Below are positions 41,134 to 48,793 of a stretch of 64,000 nt of DNA, in pieces. The DNA lies in NCBI GenBank assembly GCA_964534355.1, contig CAZHNZ010000001.1, positions 36,818 through 100,817 of the forward strand, given 5' to 3'. The notes under the pieces are model-generated. The model did not search any database. It worked only from the letters and a program-made list of their open reading frames with translations, and was not told the origin of the DNA. The DNA comes from CAXXIC01 sp964534355. Lineage in GTDB: Bacteria > Bacteroidota > Bacteroidia > Bacteroidales > UBA7332. How positions within the stretch are numbered: position 1 is the stretch's first letter; every line of letters begins with the position of its first letter. The position numbers and the translations under genes are program-made.

Positions 41134-44127
41134 ATGACAGAACAATTAAATAGAAAGCTTTGTGCTTTCAATAAGCTGTTTTTTACACTCTGTCTGGCAT
41201 TTTTGGGCTTAGGAACAACATACGCCCAGAGTTTGACTGTAAAAGGAGTTGTGGAAGATGAAACCGGAAATCTGATACCAGATGCTACGGTAATGGTAAA
41301 TAATAAGGTGGCTCAAACTGACGCCAAAGGTCGTTTTGAAATAGTGTCAGGAAAAGGCGTGATGCTGACTATTTCAAAAACAGGCTATAAACCGGAGAAT
41401 GTAAAATCATCATCTGCGGTAACTGTAGTGTTAAAACCAAATATGAGTGAGAAAAAGGTTTCACTTTTGTATCAGCAGGTTTCCGGTAAAGAAGTAACAT
41501 CATCGGTATCCACATTAGATAGCAAGGGATTGACCAACAATTCTGTGTTAGCTTTTAGTAATGCGCTTTACGGAAGAATTGCCGGATTAAATTTGAGTCA
41601 GCGAAGCGGAGAACCCGGCGATGATTATGCGACTCTATTGGTACGTGGAAAACATACGTTTACCGGATCCAATGCGCCTCTTGTTCTTGTTGACGGTTTC
41701 AAAAGAGACTTTAACACCTTATCGGTGGATGAAGTTGAGAGCATTTCTGTTTTAAAAGATGCTGCATCTACAGCATTGTATGGGATGGAGGGCGCCAACG
41801 GGGTTATACTCGTTACCACTAAACGCGGAATTGCCGGAAAATCTTCTATAGGTTTCAAAGTAGAATATGGCGTAAAAACACCATCAAGAATGCCGGAGTT
41901 TTATGGTTCGTATGATTATGCTAATTTTTACAATCAGGCTCAAAGAAATGATGGTAAAACAGTGTTGCAGTATACTGATGCCGATTTGACCGGATATAAA
42001 CTCGGTCAGGATCCAATGCTCTATCCTAATGTTGACTGGACTAATGAGATTATCCGTAAATATGCACCATCTACCAAATATACGGTTGATTTTCGTGGCG
42101 GAAATCAGGTAGCCAAATACTATGTAAATGTGGGAGTAGTGAATGACGAAGGTATTTACAAGAATACAGAGAATTATTCGTATAGCACAAATCGTAATCT
42201 TAGTCGTGTTAATTTCAGATCGAATGTCGATATCAATGTGACAAAGAGATTGTCGCTGCGTATGGATTTATCCGGACGTTTCGAGGGCCTAAATTCTCCA
42301 ACAGCAGCAGCAGCTGATATTTTTAATAACCTGTATAACTTTCATCCCAATGTGGCACCTGTGTATGTGGCGCCCGGTCAATATGGTGGAAATAATACCT
42401 ACAGAAAGAATCCTGTAGCTTATGTGAATGAGCAGGGTTACAGAACTGTGCATCGTCGTTATTTTCAATCAAATATAGTTGCAAAGTATGATTTGAGTGA
42501 TCTGATTAAAGGTCTGGCAGTGGGTGTACGCACAACATTTGATAACTATTACACGGTGACAGATGGATACAAAAAAGCCTACAATGTAAGAAAATACATG
42601 CGTAGTGTGGCCCAAACCGACTCTTTAAGCGAGTTGTATAAATTCCCGAATGATGGAGAAACAACTCCATTGAGCTTAAAAGAATTAGGTGCAACCAGCG
42701 ATTATGAGAACCGTTCGACCAATTTTGAAACGTATGCCGAATATAACCGTACTTTTGGTAAGCACAGCATTGGTGCATTAGCCCTGTATCATCAGGATGA
42801 AGCAGTTACAACTGTTGAATTTCCTGCCAGACGTATTTCTGTTTCCGGTAAACTTTCTTATGGCTATGATAACCGCTATTTTGTAGATTTTGCAGCGCAA
42901 TATGGAGGCTCTGAGAATTTTATGGAAGGTAAACGTATGGGATTCTATCCGGCCATATCCGGTGCATGGGTTATGTCGTCTGAGCCTTTTATGAAGGATG
43001 TGACACCAGTATCTTACCTTAAGGTTCATCTCTCAACCGGTTTGGTTGGCAACCAAAATGTGAACGGAACCCGATTTGGGTATCGTACGCTTTACAATAC
43101 CAATGGTGCAGAGCTACCTATTGGAAATCCTGATTTGACCTGGGAAAAATCTTATAAAACAGATTTTGGTGTAGATGCGGTATTGTTCAAGAATGTCCAA
43201 TTGTCAGCTACTTATTTCAATGAGTTCAGAGATGATATTTTGAATTCGGTCTCCACGTTAACACCTGAGTTTTTTGGTAATTCATTTGGATATATCAATT
43301 ATGGTCAGGTTAAATCTCACGGTTTTGAGGCCGTGATTGCAACCAATCGTCAATATGCAACCTGGGGATATAATTTAGGCGCAAATGTTACTTTTGTTAG
43401 AAATAAAGTTTCAAGAATGAAAGAGTATAACCGTAAAGATGCCTATTCGTATCGTCAGGGTAATCCTGTGGGTCAGCGTTTTGGACTGGAAGCAATTGGA
43501 TTATTCCAGAGTCAGGCAGAAATAGATGCATCACCTACTCAGTTTTTTGGAACGGTTATTCCGGGAAGTATAAAATACAAAGATCAAAATGGAGATGGTT
43601 TTGTCGATTCAAACGACCAGATTGCCATCGGTAAAGATGCTTCTGTTCCGGATTGTGATTTAGGTTTTAATGTTGGTTTTAATGTAAAAGGTTTCTATGT
43701 AGATGCTAACTTCCAGGCTGAAATTGGTCGTGAAGTGAATCTTCGTGATGATACAGAAGGTGCGATGTATTCTATATCACCTCTGTATGGAGACAAAAAT
43801 GTATCAACGTTTGTGAAGAACCCCTGGACTCCCGAAACAGCAGCTTATGCAGATTACCCGTCATTAACCATTGAGAATGGGGCAAATAATTATCAGACTT
43901 CTACTTACTGGTTGAGAAACGGAGATTTTCTGCGTTTACGAGCTTTAGAAGTTGGATACAACTTCCCGAAAAACTGGATTAAAGGCTTGAGATTGAGCTC
44001 TGCAAATGTTTTTGTACGCGGTATGAATATTCTTACCCTGGACAATATCAAATACTTTGATCCCGAGGTGATGGAAGGATATCCATTGTTGAAATCTTAT
44101 AATGTTGGTTTTAATTTAAAATTCTAA
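41134..44127 (+). CDS. SusC-like TonB-dependent receptor 2
   Basis: A 997-residue outer-membrane importer. The signal peptide is long (residues 1-32, cleaved near TTYAQS). A short carboxypeptidase-D-like domain (about 35-105, LTVKGVVEDETGNLIPDATVMVN) is followed by a region without the usual VVVGYGTQKK-type TonB box; instead KVSLLYQQVSGKEVTSSVSTL is seen. The plug (VLVDGFKRDFNTLSVDEVESISVLKDAASTALYG) and barrel are complete, ending SYNVGFNLKF. It is paired with the SusD-like gene 12 bases on. It is related to, but clearly distinct from, the first SusC, so the two pairs may import different fragments. Confidence 0.94.
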   Translation: MTEQLNRKLCAFNKLFFTLCLAFLGLGTTYAQSLTVKGVVEDETGNLIPDATVMVNNKVAQTDAKGRFEIVSGKGVMLTISKTGYKPENVKSSSAVTVVLKPNMSEKKVSLLYQQVSGKEVTSSVSTLDSKGLTNNSVLAFSNALYGRIAGLNLSQRSGEPGDDYATLLVRGKHTFTGSNAPLVLVDGFKRDFNTLSVDEVESISVLKDAASTALYGMEGANGVILVTTKRGIAGKSSIGFKVEYGVKTPSRMPEFYGSYDYANFYNQAQRNDGKTVLQYTDADLTGYKLGQDPMLYPNVDWTNEIIRKYAPSTKYTVDFRGGNQVAKYYVNVGVVNDEGIYKNTENYSYSTNRNLSRVNFRSNVDINVTKRLSLRMDLSGRFEGLNSPTAAAADIFNNLYNFHPNVAPVYVAPGQYGGNNTYRKNPVAYVNEQGYRTVHRRYFQSNIVAKYDLSDLIKGLAVGVRTTFDNYYTVTDGYKKAYNVRKYMRSVAQTDSLSELYKFPNDGETTPLSLKELGATSDYENRSTNFETYAEYNRTFGKHSIGALALYHQDEAVTTVEFPARRISVSGKLSYGYDNRYFVDFAAQYGGSENFMEGKRMGFYPAISGAWVMSSEPFMKDVTPVSYLKVHLSTGLVGNQNVNGTRFGYRTLYNTNGAELPIGNPDLTWEKSYKTDFGVDAVLFKNVQLSATYFNEFRDDILNSVSTLTPEFFGNSFGYINYGQVKSHGFEAVIATNRQYATWGYNLGANVTFVRNKVSRMKEYNRKDAYSYRQGNPVGQRFGLEAIGLFQSQAEIDASPTQFFGTVIPGSIKYKDQNGDGFVDSNDQIAIGKDASVPDCDLGFNVGFNVKGFYVDANFQAEIGREVNLRDDTEGAMYSISPLYGDKNVSTFVKNPWTPETAAYADYPSLTIENGANNYQTSTYWLRNGDFLRLRALEVGYNFPKNWIKGLRLSSANVFVRGMNILTLDNIKYFDPEVMEGYPLLKSYNVGFNLKF

Positions 44128-44139
44128 TTCAAGCAGATT

Positions 44140-45954
44140 ATGAAACTTAAAAATATAATAGGAATACTGCTGTTTTCTGCTGTTGCACTTACCTCGTGTA
44201 AGGATTATTTGGATCCGTGGGAGTATACTCTGGCTACAGAGCAGAAAGCTTTTGAGCTTACTTCGTATTTGAATCAAATGCCACTTACCGCTTATGGAGC
44301 CATTCCTGCCGGGTTTAACCGAATAGGTAGTGCGTATATGACAGCCGCTTCAGATGAGACTGAAAGTGTGGATGATATGCAGTCTATACAATTGTTCAAT
44401 AACGGTTCATGGAATAAGAATACAAATCCGGATGATGTCTGGGCTACAATATTCAATGGATTACGCATTGCCAACGACTATTTACAGGGTACGGATACTC
44501 TGACCTGGCGTTCTATCAGATACTCAAATTCTGCTGAATATAATTCGCGTATGATCACACTGACCAGAAACAGAGGTGAAATGCATTGGTTGCGTGGAAT
44601 GCTTTATTTTGAGTTGATCAAACGGTATGGTTCTGTTCCATTGATTTCGAACAAACCGAATCTGATGACTCTGGATATATCTAAATATCCACAAACTCCG
44701 GTTGATTCAATTATTGAGTTTATTGTAGATGAGTGCGATTTGTGTACCAGCAGAGGTAAATATGCATTGACGCAGGCACAACGGGATACTATTCTGAAGT
44801 ACAATAAGATGGTTTTACCAAGTCCTTATCGTGATACTGTAGCTATTTATTATCAAAGTACAGGAACCTATGCCGGTAATCAGGCCAGAAATGCGACTGT
44901 TGGTTCTGCATTGGCACTGAAAGCGAAAGCACTGATTTATGCAGCAAGTCCGCAATTCAATCCATCAGGCGATTTGGCGAAGTGGAAACGTGCCGCCAAA
45001 GCTTGTAAAGATGTGATTGACTTAACAACGAAGTATCCGTCATTTTATAGTTTAGGAACCTCTTACAAAGCTCTGTTTCTGACAAAGGGTGTTTGGAATA
45101 ATGAATTCTTGTATGGCAAAAAATATTCAAGTAGTCCATTCGACTATGCAAATTTTGCGGTTTCTATCTCAGGTGGAGCAACAGGTCTTTGCCCAACATC
45201 AGAATTGGTGGATGAGTATGAAATGAAAGATGGTTCAAAATTTGACTGGTCTAATCCTACACACGCAGCTACGCCTTATATCAATCGTGATCCCCGTTTG
45301 AAATATTCAATTTTTGTGAATGGAGATTCATTTAATCTTAGCTCTGATAAAAAGACTTTTGGTAAAATAATTCAATGTTGGATGAATGGAGGTAATTCAG
45401 CTCCCGATATTTACCATGGTTCGAAAACAAGCTATTATTTACGTAAATTCATTAATGAAACAGTTTCCTCTAACTCCGATACCAAAATTTGGCCTTATAT
45501 GCGTTTAACAGAATTCTACCTGTTCTATGCTGAGGCTATGAATGAAGCTTATGGACCTGATGCTGATCCTGAAGGTTATGGTTTGACAGCCAGACAGGCA
45601 GTAAATATTATTCGTAATCGTGCAGATGTGAAGATGCCTGAAATACCATCCGGATTGACCAAAGATGAATTTACAACCAAACTCAGACATGAGCGTAAAG
45701 TAGAATTAGCCTTTGAAGATGCCCGCTTTTGGGATTTGCGCAGATGGAAAATTGCTGAAACTCATTTGAATGGTAATATTCACGGAGTACGTGTTGCTAA
45801 AAATAGTGATGGCACATATACTTATACGCCAAATGTTGTCATAGAGAAACGTGTATTCAAAGCTGACAGAATGTATCTGCATCCGATACCACAGACAGAG
45901 ATTGACAAGTCGAATGGTCTTTTGAAACAAAATCCGAACTGGGATATTAAGTAA
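44140..45954 (+). CDS. SusD-like surface lipoprotein 2 (RagB/SusD family)
   Basis: A 604-residue lipoprotein with lipobox VALTS-C (Cys20) followed by Lys-Asp, an acidic surface-export type. GEMHWLRGMLYFELIKRYGSVPLISNKPNLM belongs to the TPR region; RLTEFYLFYAEAMNEAYG and RHERKVELAFEDARFWDLRRWK near the C terminus are strong SusD blocks. Partner of the second SusC. Sequence similarity to the first SusD is low outside the family motifs, so this is not a recent duplication. Confidence 0.94.
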   Translation: MKLKNIIGILLFSAVALTSCKDYLDPWEYTLATEQKAFELTSYLNQMPLTAYGAIPAGFNRIGSAYMTAASDETESVDDMQSIQLFNNGSWNKNTNPDDVWATIFNGLRIANDYLQGTDTLTWRSIRYSNSAEYNSRMITLTRNRGEMHWLRGMLYFELIKRYGSVPLISNKPNLMTLDISKYPQTPVDSIIEFIVDECDLCTSRGKYALTQAQRDTILKYNKMVLPSPYRDTVAIYYQSTGTYAGNQARNATVGSALALKAKALIYAASPQFNPSGDLAKWKRAAKACKDVIDLTTKYPSFYSLGTSYKALFLTKGVWNNEFLYGKKYSSSPFDYANFAVSISGGATGLCPTSELVDEYEMKDGSKFDWSNPTHAATPYINRDPRLKYSIFVNGDSFNLSSDKKTFGKIIQCWMNGGNSAPDIYHGSKTSYYLRKFINETVSSNSDTKIWPYMRLTEFYLFYAEAMNEAYGPDADPEGYGLTARQAVNIIRNRADVKMPEIPSGLTKDEFTTKLRHERKVELAFEDARFWDLRRWKIAETHLNGNIHGVRVAKNSDGTYTYTPNVVIEKRVFKADRMYLHPIPQTEIDKSNGLLKQNPNWDIK

Positions 45955-45973
45955 TTATTAATATTATAAGCAT

Positions 45974-46612
45974 ATGAAATTAAAATATTTTAGAACAGCG
46001 GTTCTGTTCGTATCCTCTCTATTTCTCTTCGCCTCGTGCGAAGAGAAATTGCCAACAGAGTTTGGAACCTCGACAATTTATTTTTCGAGTGGTTTGTATA
46101 CAAAATCATACAAGGGTGTTGACTCTTCATTGGTAAAAATTGCATTACAACCTGATACCACCGTTAATGTAATTGGCATTTATCGAAGTGGCGTGGTTGA
46201 CAATCTGGAAGAAATAACTATTTCGTTGCAAATTGACAGTGTGTTTCTTGATTCTATAATTACAAAAGCAAATACATTGCCTGCTGCCGAGTTGACAGAT
46301 TTGATGACAAAGTATAAAAATTCCAAAGCTTTGGGTGGCTATTACTTTTCAATTCCGCAGACTGTGACAATACCTAAAGGAGAGAGGCGCGTAACAGTTC
46401 CTCTTACCTACAAACAATCATTGGTTAAACTGTATAAAAATTCTGTGTTTAACTATACGACTGCTATGTTGATTGATGCAGTTACTCCCAAAGACAGAAT
46501 GCTTGTTTTCCCGGTGAAGATTGTGAGCACAACATCTTCGTATCCTGTCATTGAGACGCAAAGACGTTTCTATTTTCAGGTGTTCAAGAATATGACATTC
46601 AAAGCAAATTAG
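45974..46612 (+). CDS. DUF1735-like surface lipoprotein
   Basis: A 212-residue lipoprotein (lipobox LFLFAS-C, Cys22, then Glu-Glu). The beta-rich body with STIYFSSG and the TVTIPKGERRVTVPLTYKQSL strand pair resembles the DUF1735 domain that begins many surface glycan-binding proteins of PULs. No further binding domain follows, so it is a one-domain member. Last gene of the operon under operator pair 1, 19 bases after the second SusD. It probably binds polysaccharide at the cell surface. Confidence 0.75.
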   Translation: MKLKYFRTAVLFVSSLFLFASCEEKLPTEFGTSTIYFSSGLYTKSYKGVDSSLVKIALQPDTTVNVIGIYRSGVVDNLEEITISLQIDSVFLDSIITKANTLPAAELTDLMTKYKNSKALGGYYFSIPQTVTIPKGERRVTVPLTYKQSLVKLYKNSVFNYTTAMLIDAVTPKDRMLVFPVKIVSTTSSYPVIETQRRFYFQVFKNMTFKAN

Positions 46613-46637
46613 CGGTTTAAAGTTTGTCGTATATTTC

Positions 46638-46673
46638 TCAGGCCATCTTTTTGTTCGCAATCGGATGGCCTGA
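46638..46673 (+). terminator. hairpin after the susCD operon
   Basis: TCAGGCCATC (46638-46647) and GATGGCCTGA (46664-46673) form a perfect 10-pair stem with a 16-base loop. The T run after it is short (TTTGT), so termination may be weak. Confidence 0.6.
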
Positions 46674-46704
46674 TTTGTATTACTTATGAAGATAATCCTG
46701 ATTG

Positions 46705-46718
46705 TGTAAACGTTTACA
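46705..46718. promoter_or_regulatory. distal operator, pair 2
   Basis: TGTAAACGTTTACA, a perfect palindrome, 30 bases upstream of its partner. Confidence 0.87.
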
Positions 46719-46734
46719 ATGATTATTTTGAACA

Positions 46735-46748
46735 TGTAAACGTTTACG
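46735..46748. promoter_or_regulatory. proximal operator, pair 2
   Basis: TGTAAACGTTTACG. Its centre is 60.5 bases upstream of the last base of the -7-like element at 46795-46802, the same distance as in pair 1. Confidence 0.86.
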
Positions 46749-46794
46749 TTGTTAATAAATGTTGGTGGATTGTCTTTATTTCTGTTTGAGCTGT

Positions 46795-46802
46795 TTATTT
46801 TG
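46795..46802 (+). promoter_or_regulatory. candidate -7 element of the beta-helix protein gene
   Basis: TTATTTTG fits TAnnTTTG with one mismatch (second base T). I pick it because its distance to the proximal operator equals that in pair 1. No good -33 TTG is present. Confidence 0.5.
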
Positions 46803-46873
46803 TATGTGTTCTGAACAAATAACGAATAAAAATTAACTTATAAATTTTTTTAATCACCTAAATTTAAACCATT

Positions 46874-48604
46874 ATGAAAATTTCGACTAAATTTTCTGAT
46901 CGCATGAAGGCTTTGGCTTTGGCGATGTTTTTGAGCGGAGCTGCAGCATCTATGCAGGCAGCAGTACATTATGTAAGAATGGCAGCAGATGCTACATCCT
47001 GGAGTGGAATTTCCGGAGCGGATATTATATCAAGTGATACGCCGGAAATAATTTCGACAGATACCTATTATTTTGCTAAAGGAACATATACCTTGATCGC
47101 ACTGGGTGTTGATCCCGTTACAACTCTTCCTGTATCGATTACCCCTTCATTGACAACGGGTGCAATTTATGGTGGTTTCAGCGGTGCAGAAACTGAGATT
47201 GATTTGACTAAAAGAGCTTTATCTGATAAAGATGGCAACGGCATTGTAGAGCCTTGGGAAATGACTAACGAAACTGTATTAAAAGGAAGTGTTCCTTTTG
47301 CAGATGGAGAAGGTGCTTCTATACGCTTGTTGACTGTTACCGGTGGTGAGGTTAATGGTGTGACATTGGCAGATCATTATTATTTTGGACAAAAAACGCC
47401 AACATTATCTGCTTTTAGTGGAGCTGTTATTCTTGGTGTGGTAAGTAGTACTCCGGCTGTTGCTGATAATGTGCCAGAAAAAGCAGGAAGAATGCTGTAT
47501 TGTACCGTAAAAAAGCTAAAAGCAGGCGCTAATGGTCCGGTGATGATGACCAATAGTAAATCAATAATAGACAAATGTTTGATTGAAGAGTGTTACTCTG
47601 TAGGAAATACCGGAAATGGCGGTGGTGGTGCTGTTTTTATGAATTCTTTTGGCGGAGTTATTTCAAACTCTGTGTTAAGAAATAATATTGCAGCTGCAAC
47701 CACTGCTAGTGCCGGTAGAGGTGGAGCTGTTTATAGTAATTACAACAGTAGTTTATCTATACCCGGTAATACAATTCTTCAAAACTGTGCAATCTACAAC
47801 AATACATCGAATAACAGTGGTAGTGCTTATCGTGTAGAAGGAAAGAACAATTCCGGATTTTTGGGAGGACAAACAATCAATTGCTCATTTGTAAATAATA
47901 AATCACTCTTAGCTTCACTAGCTACGGTTGAGCTGATATATGATGGTCAGTTGTTTGTAAATTCTATTGTGGTAGGTGATGTAAAAGATGAAATCAGACC
48001 ACAGGCAAATAAGAATCATATTTCAAATTGCGTTTATGGAACTAAAAATGGGGCTATTGTAATGACACCAGAAGATGCTGTTATGGCATCAGGAAAGGTT
48101 ACTGCTGATCTTAAGTTTAAAAAAGCTACGTTTTATGCAGGTGCAATGACCCCTGAAAGCGATCCGTTTGATCAGGCTGTTTATGATTCAATCCGCACAA
48201 CTAACCTTTCTATCGTTGATGCTACTTCCCCAGCCGTTACAACACCTGGTTTGACAGTAATGCCTGCGGCATTTTCATCAAGTGCTACTATTGTGCCTAC
48301 GGCCACAATCCCAACAACCGATATTACCGGAGCAGCTCGTACAGGGAGTGTAACCATTGGTGCTTACCAATTCACTGGTTCATCTGCTGTATCGATTTCG
48401 AAATCGGATAAAGTAACTGCTTATGCTGTGGCCGGTGGGATTTTGGTTTCTGCCAAAGCCGGAAAAATTGCAAACGTTTATTCTTTAACCGGAAAATTGG
48501 TGAAGAAAGAAGTTTTGAAAGCTGACGTTCAAGTAATTGATGTTCAAAAAGGTTTCTATATCGTATCGGTAGGAAATGCTAAGGCCAAAGTATTTGTAAA
48601 GTAA
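46874..48604 (+). CDS. secreted beta-helix protein with T9SS sorting domain
   Basis: A 576-residue protein. Signal peptide 1-30 (cleaved near MQAAV). Residues about 90-110 hold the IYGGFSGAET element that often opens extracellular parallel beta-helices, and residues 150-380 carry irregular Asn/Gly-rich strands with paired phrases such as GGGAVFMNSFGGVISNSVLR and GRGGAVYSNYNSSL. The last 75 residues (KVTAYAVAGGILVSAKAG, then VYSLTGKLVKKEVL, then KGFYIVSVGNAKAKVFVK) are a type A sorting domain for export by the type IX system. The fold occurs in polysaccharide lyases and adhesins; I see no catalytic signature. It stands alone between its own operator pair and a terminator, so it is part of the PUL regulon. 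It could be a surface lyase or binding protein of a new type. Confidence 0.75.
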   Translation: MKISTKFSDRMKALALAMFLSGAAASMQAAVHYVRMAADATSWSGISGADIISSDTPEIISTDTYYFAKGTYTLIALGVDPVTTLPVSITPSLTTGAIYGGFSGAETEIDLTKRALSDKDGNGIVEPWEMTNETVLKGSVPFADGEGASIRLLTVTGGEVNGVTLADHYYFGQKTPTLSAFSGAVILGVVSSTPAVADNVPEKAGRMLYCTVKKLKAGANGPVMMTNSKSIIDKCLIEECYSVGNTGNGGGGAVFMNSFGGVISNSVLRNNIAAATTASAGRGGAVYSNYNSSLSIPGNTILQNCAIYNNTSNNSGSAYRVEGKNNSGFLGGQTINCSFVNNKSLLASLATVELIYDGQLFVNSIVVGDVKDEIRPQANKNHISNCVYGTKNGAIVMTPEDAVMASGKVTADLKFKKATFYAGAMTPESDPFDQAVYDSIRTTNLSIVDATSPAVTTPGLTVMPAAFSSSATIVPTATIPTTDITGAARTGSVTIGAYQFTGSSAVSISKSDKVTAYAVAGGILVSAKAGKIANVYSLTGKLVKKEVLKADVQVIDVQKGFYIVSVGNAKAKVFVK

Positions 48605-48627
48605 TATTGTTATAATATACTGATTTC

Positions 48628-48665
48628 AAATCGCCTCATGAGTTTTCGTGGGGCGATTTTTTTTG
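48628..48665 (+). terminator. Rho-independent terminator after the beta-helix gene
   Basis: AAATCGCCTCATGA (48628-48641) pairs through G-T wobbles with TCGTGGGGCGATTT (about 48645-48658), followed by T's. It separates the beta-helix gene from the GH2 operon. Confidence 0.85.
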
Positions 48666-48681
48666 TGATAATTTCTGCTCT

Positions 48682-48695
48682 TGTAAACGTTTACA
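48682..48695. promoter_or_regulatory. distal operator, pair 3
   Basis: TGTAAACGTTTACA, a perfect palindrome, here only 20 bases upstream of its partner. Confidence 0.87.
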
Positions 48696-48701
48696 TTCTT
48701 T

Positions 48702-48715
48702 TGTAAACGTTTCCG
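48702..48715. promoter_or_regulatory. proximal operator, pair 3
   Basis: TGTAAACGTTTCCG, with one intact half and one degenerate half. Its centre is 59.5 bases upstream of the last base of the TATTTTTG element. Confidence 0.75.
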
Positions 48716-48738
48716 AAAGTTTCTGTTTGTAAAATCAA

Positions 48739-48768
48739 TTGGGATTCTGTAATTATTTTCTATTTTTG
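48739..48768 (+). promoter_or_regulatory. promoter of the GH2-GH43 operon
   Basis: TTG (48739-48741), 19 bases, then TATTTTTG (48761-48768), both in consensus. The expected start near 48775 is about 20 bases before the GH2 ATG. Confidence 0.78.
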
Positions 48769-48793
48769 TGTAGATATATTTAATCTGCTAATA

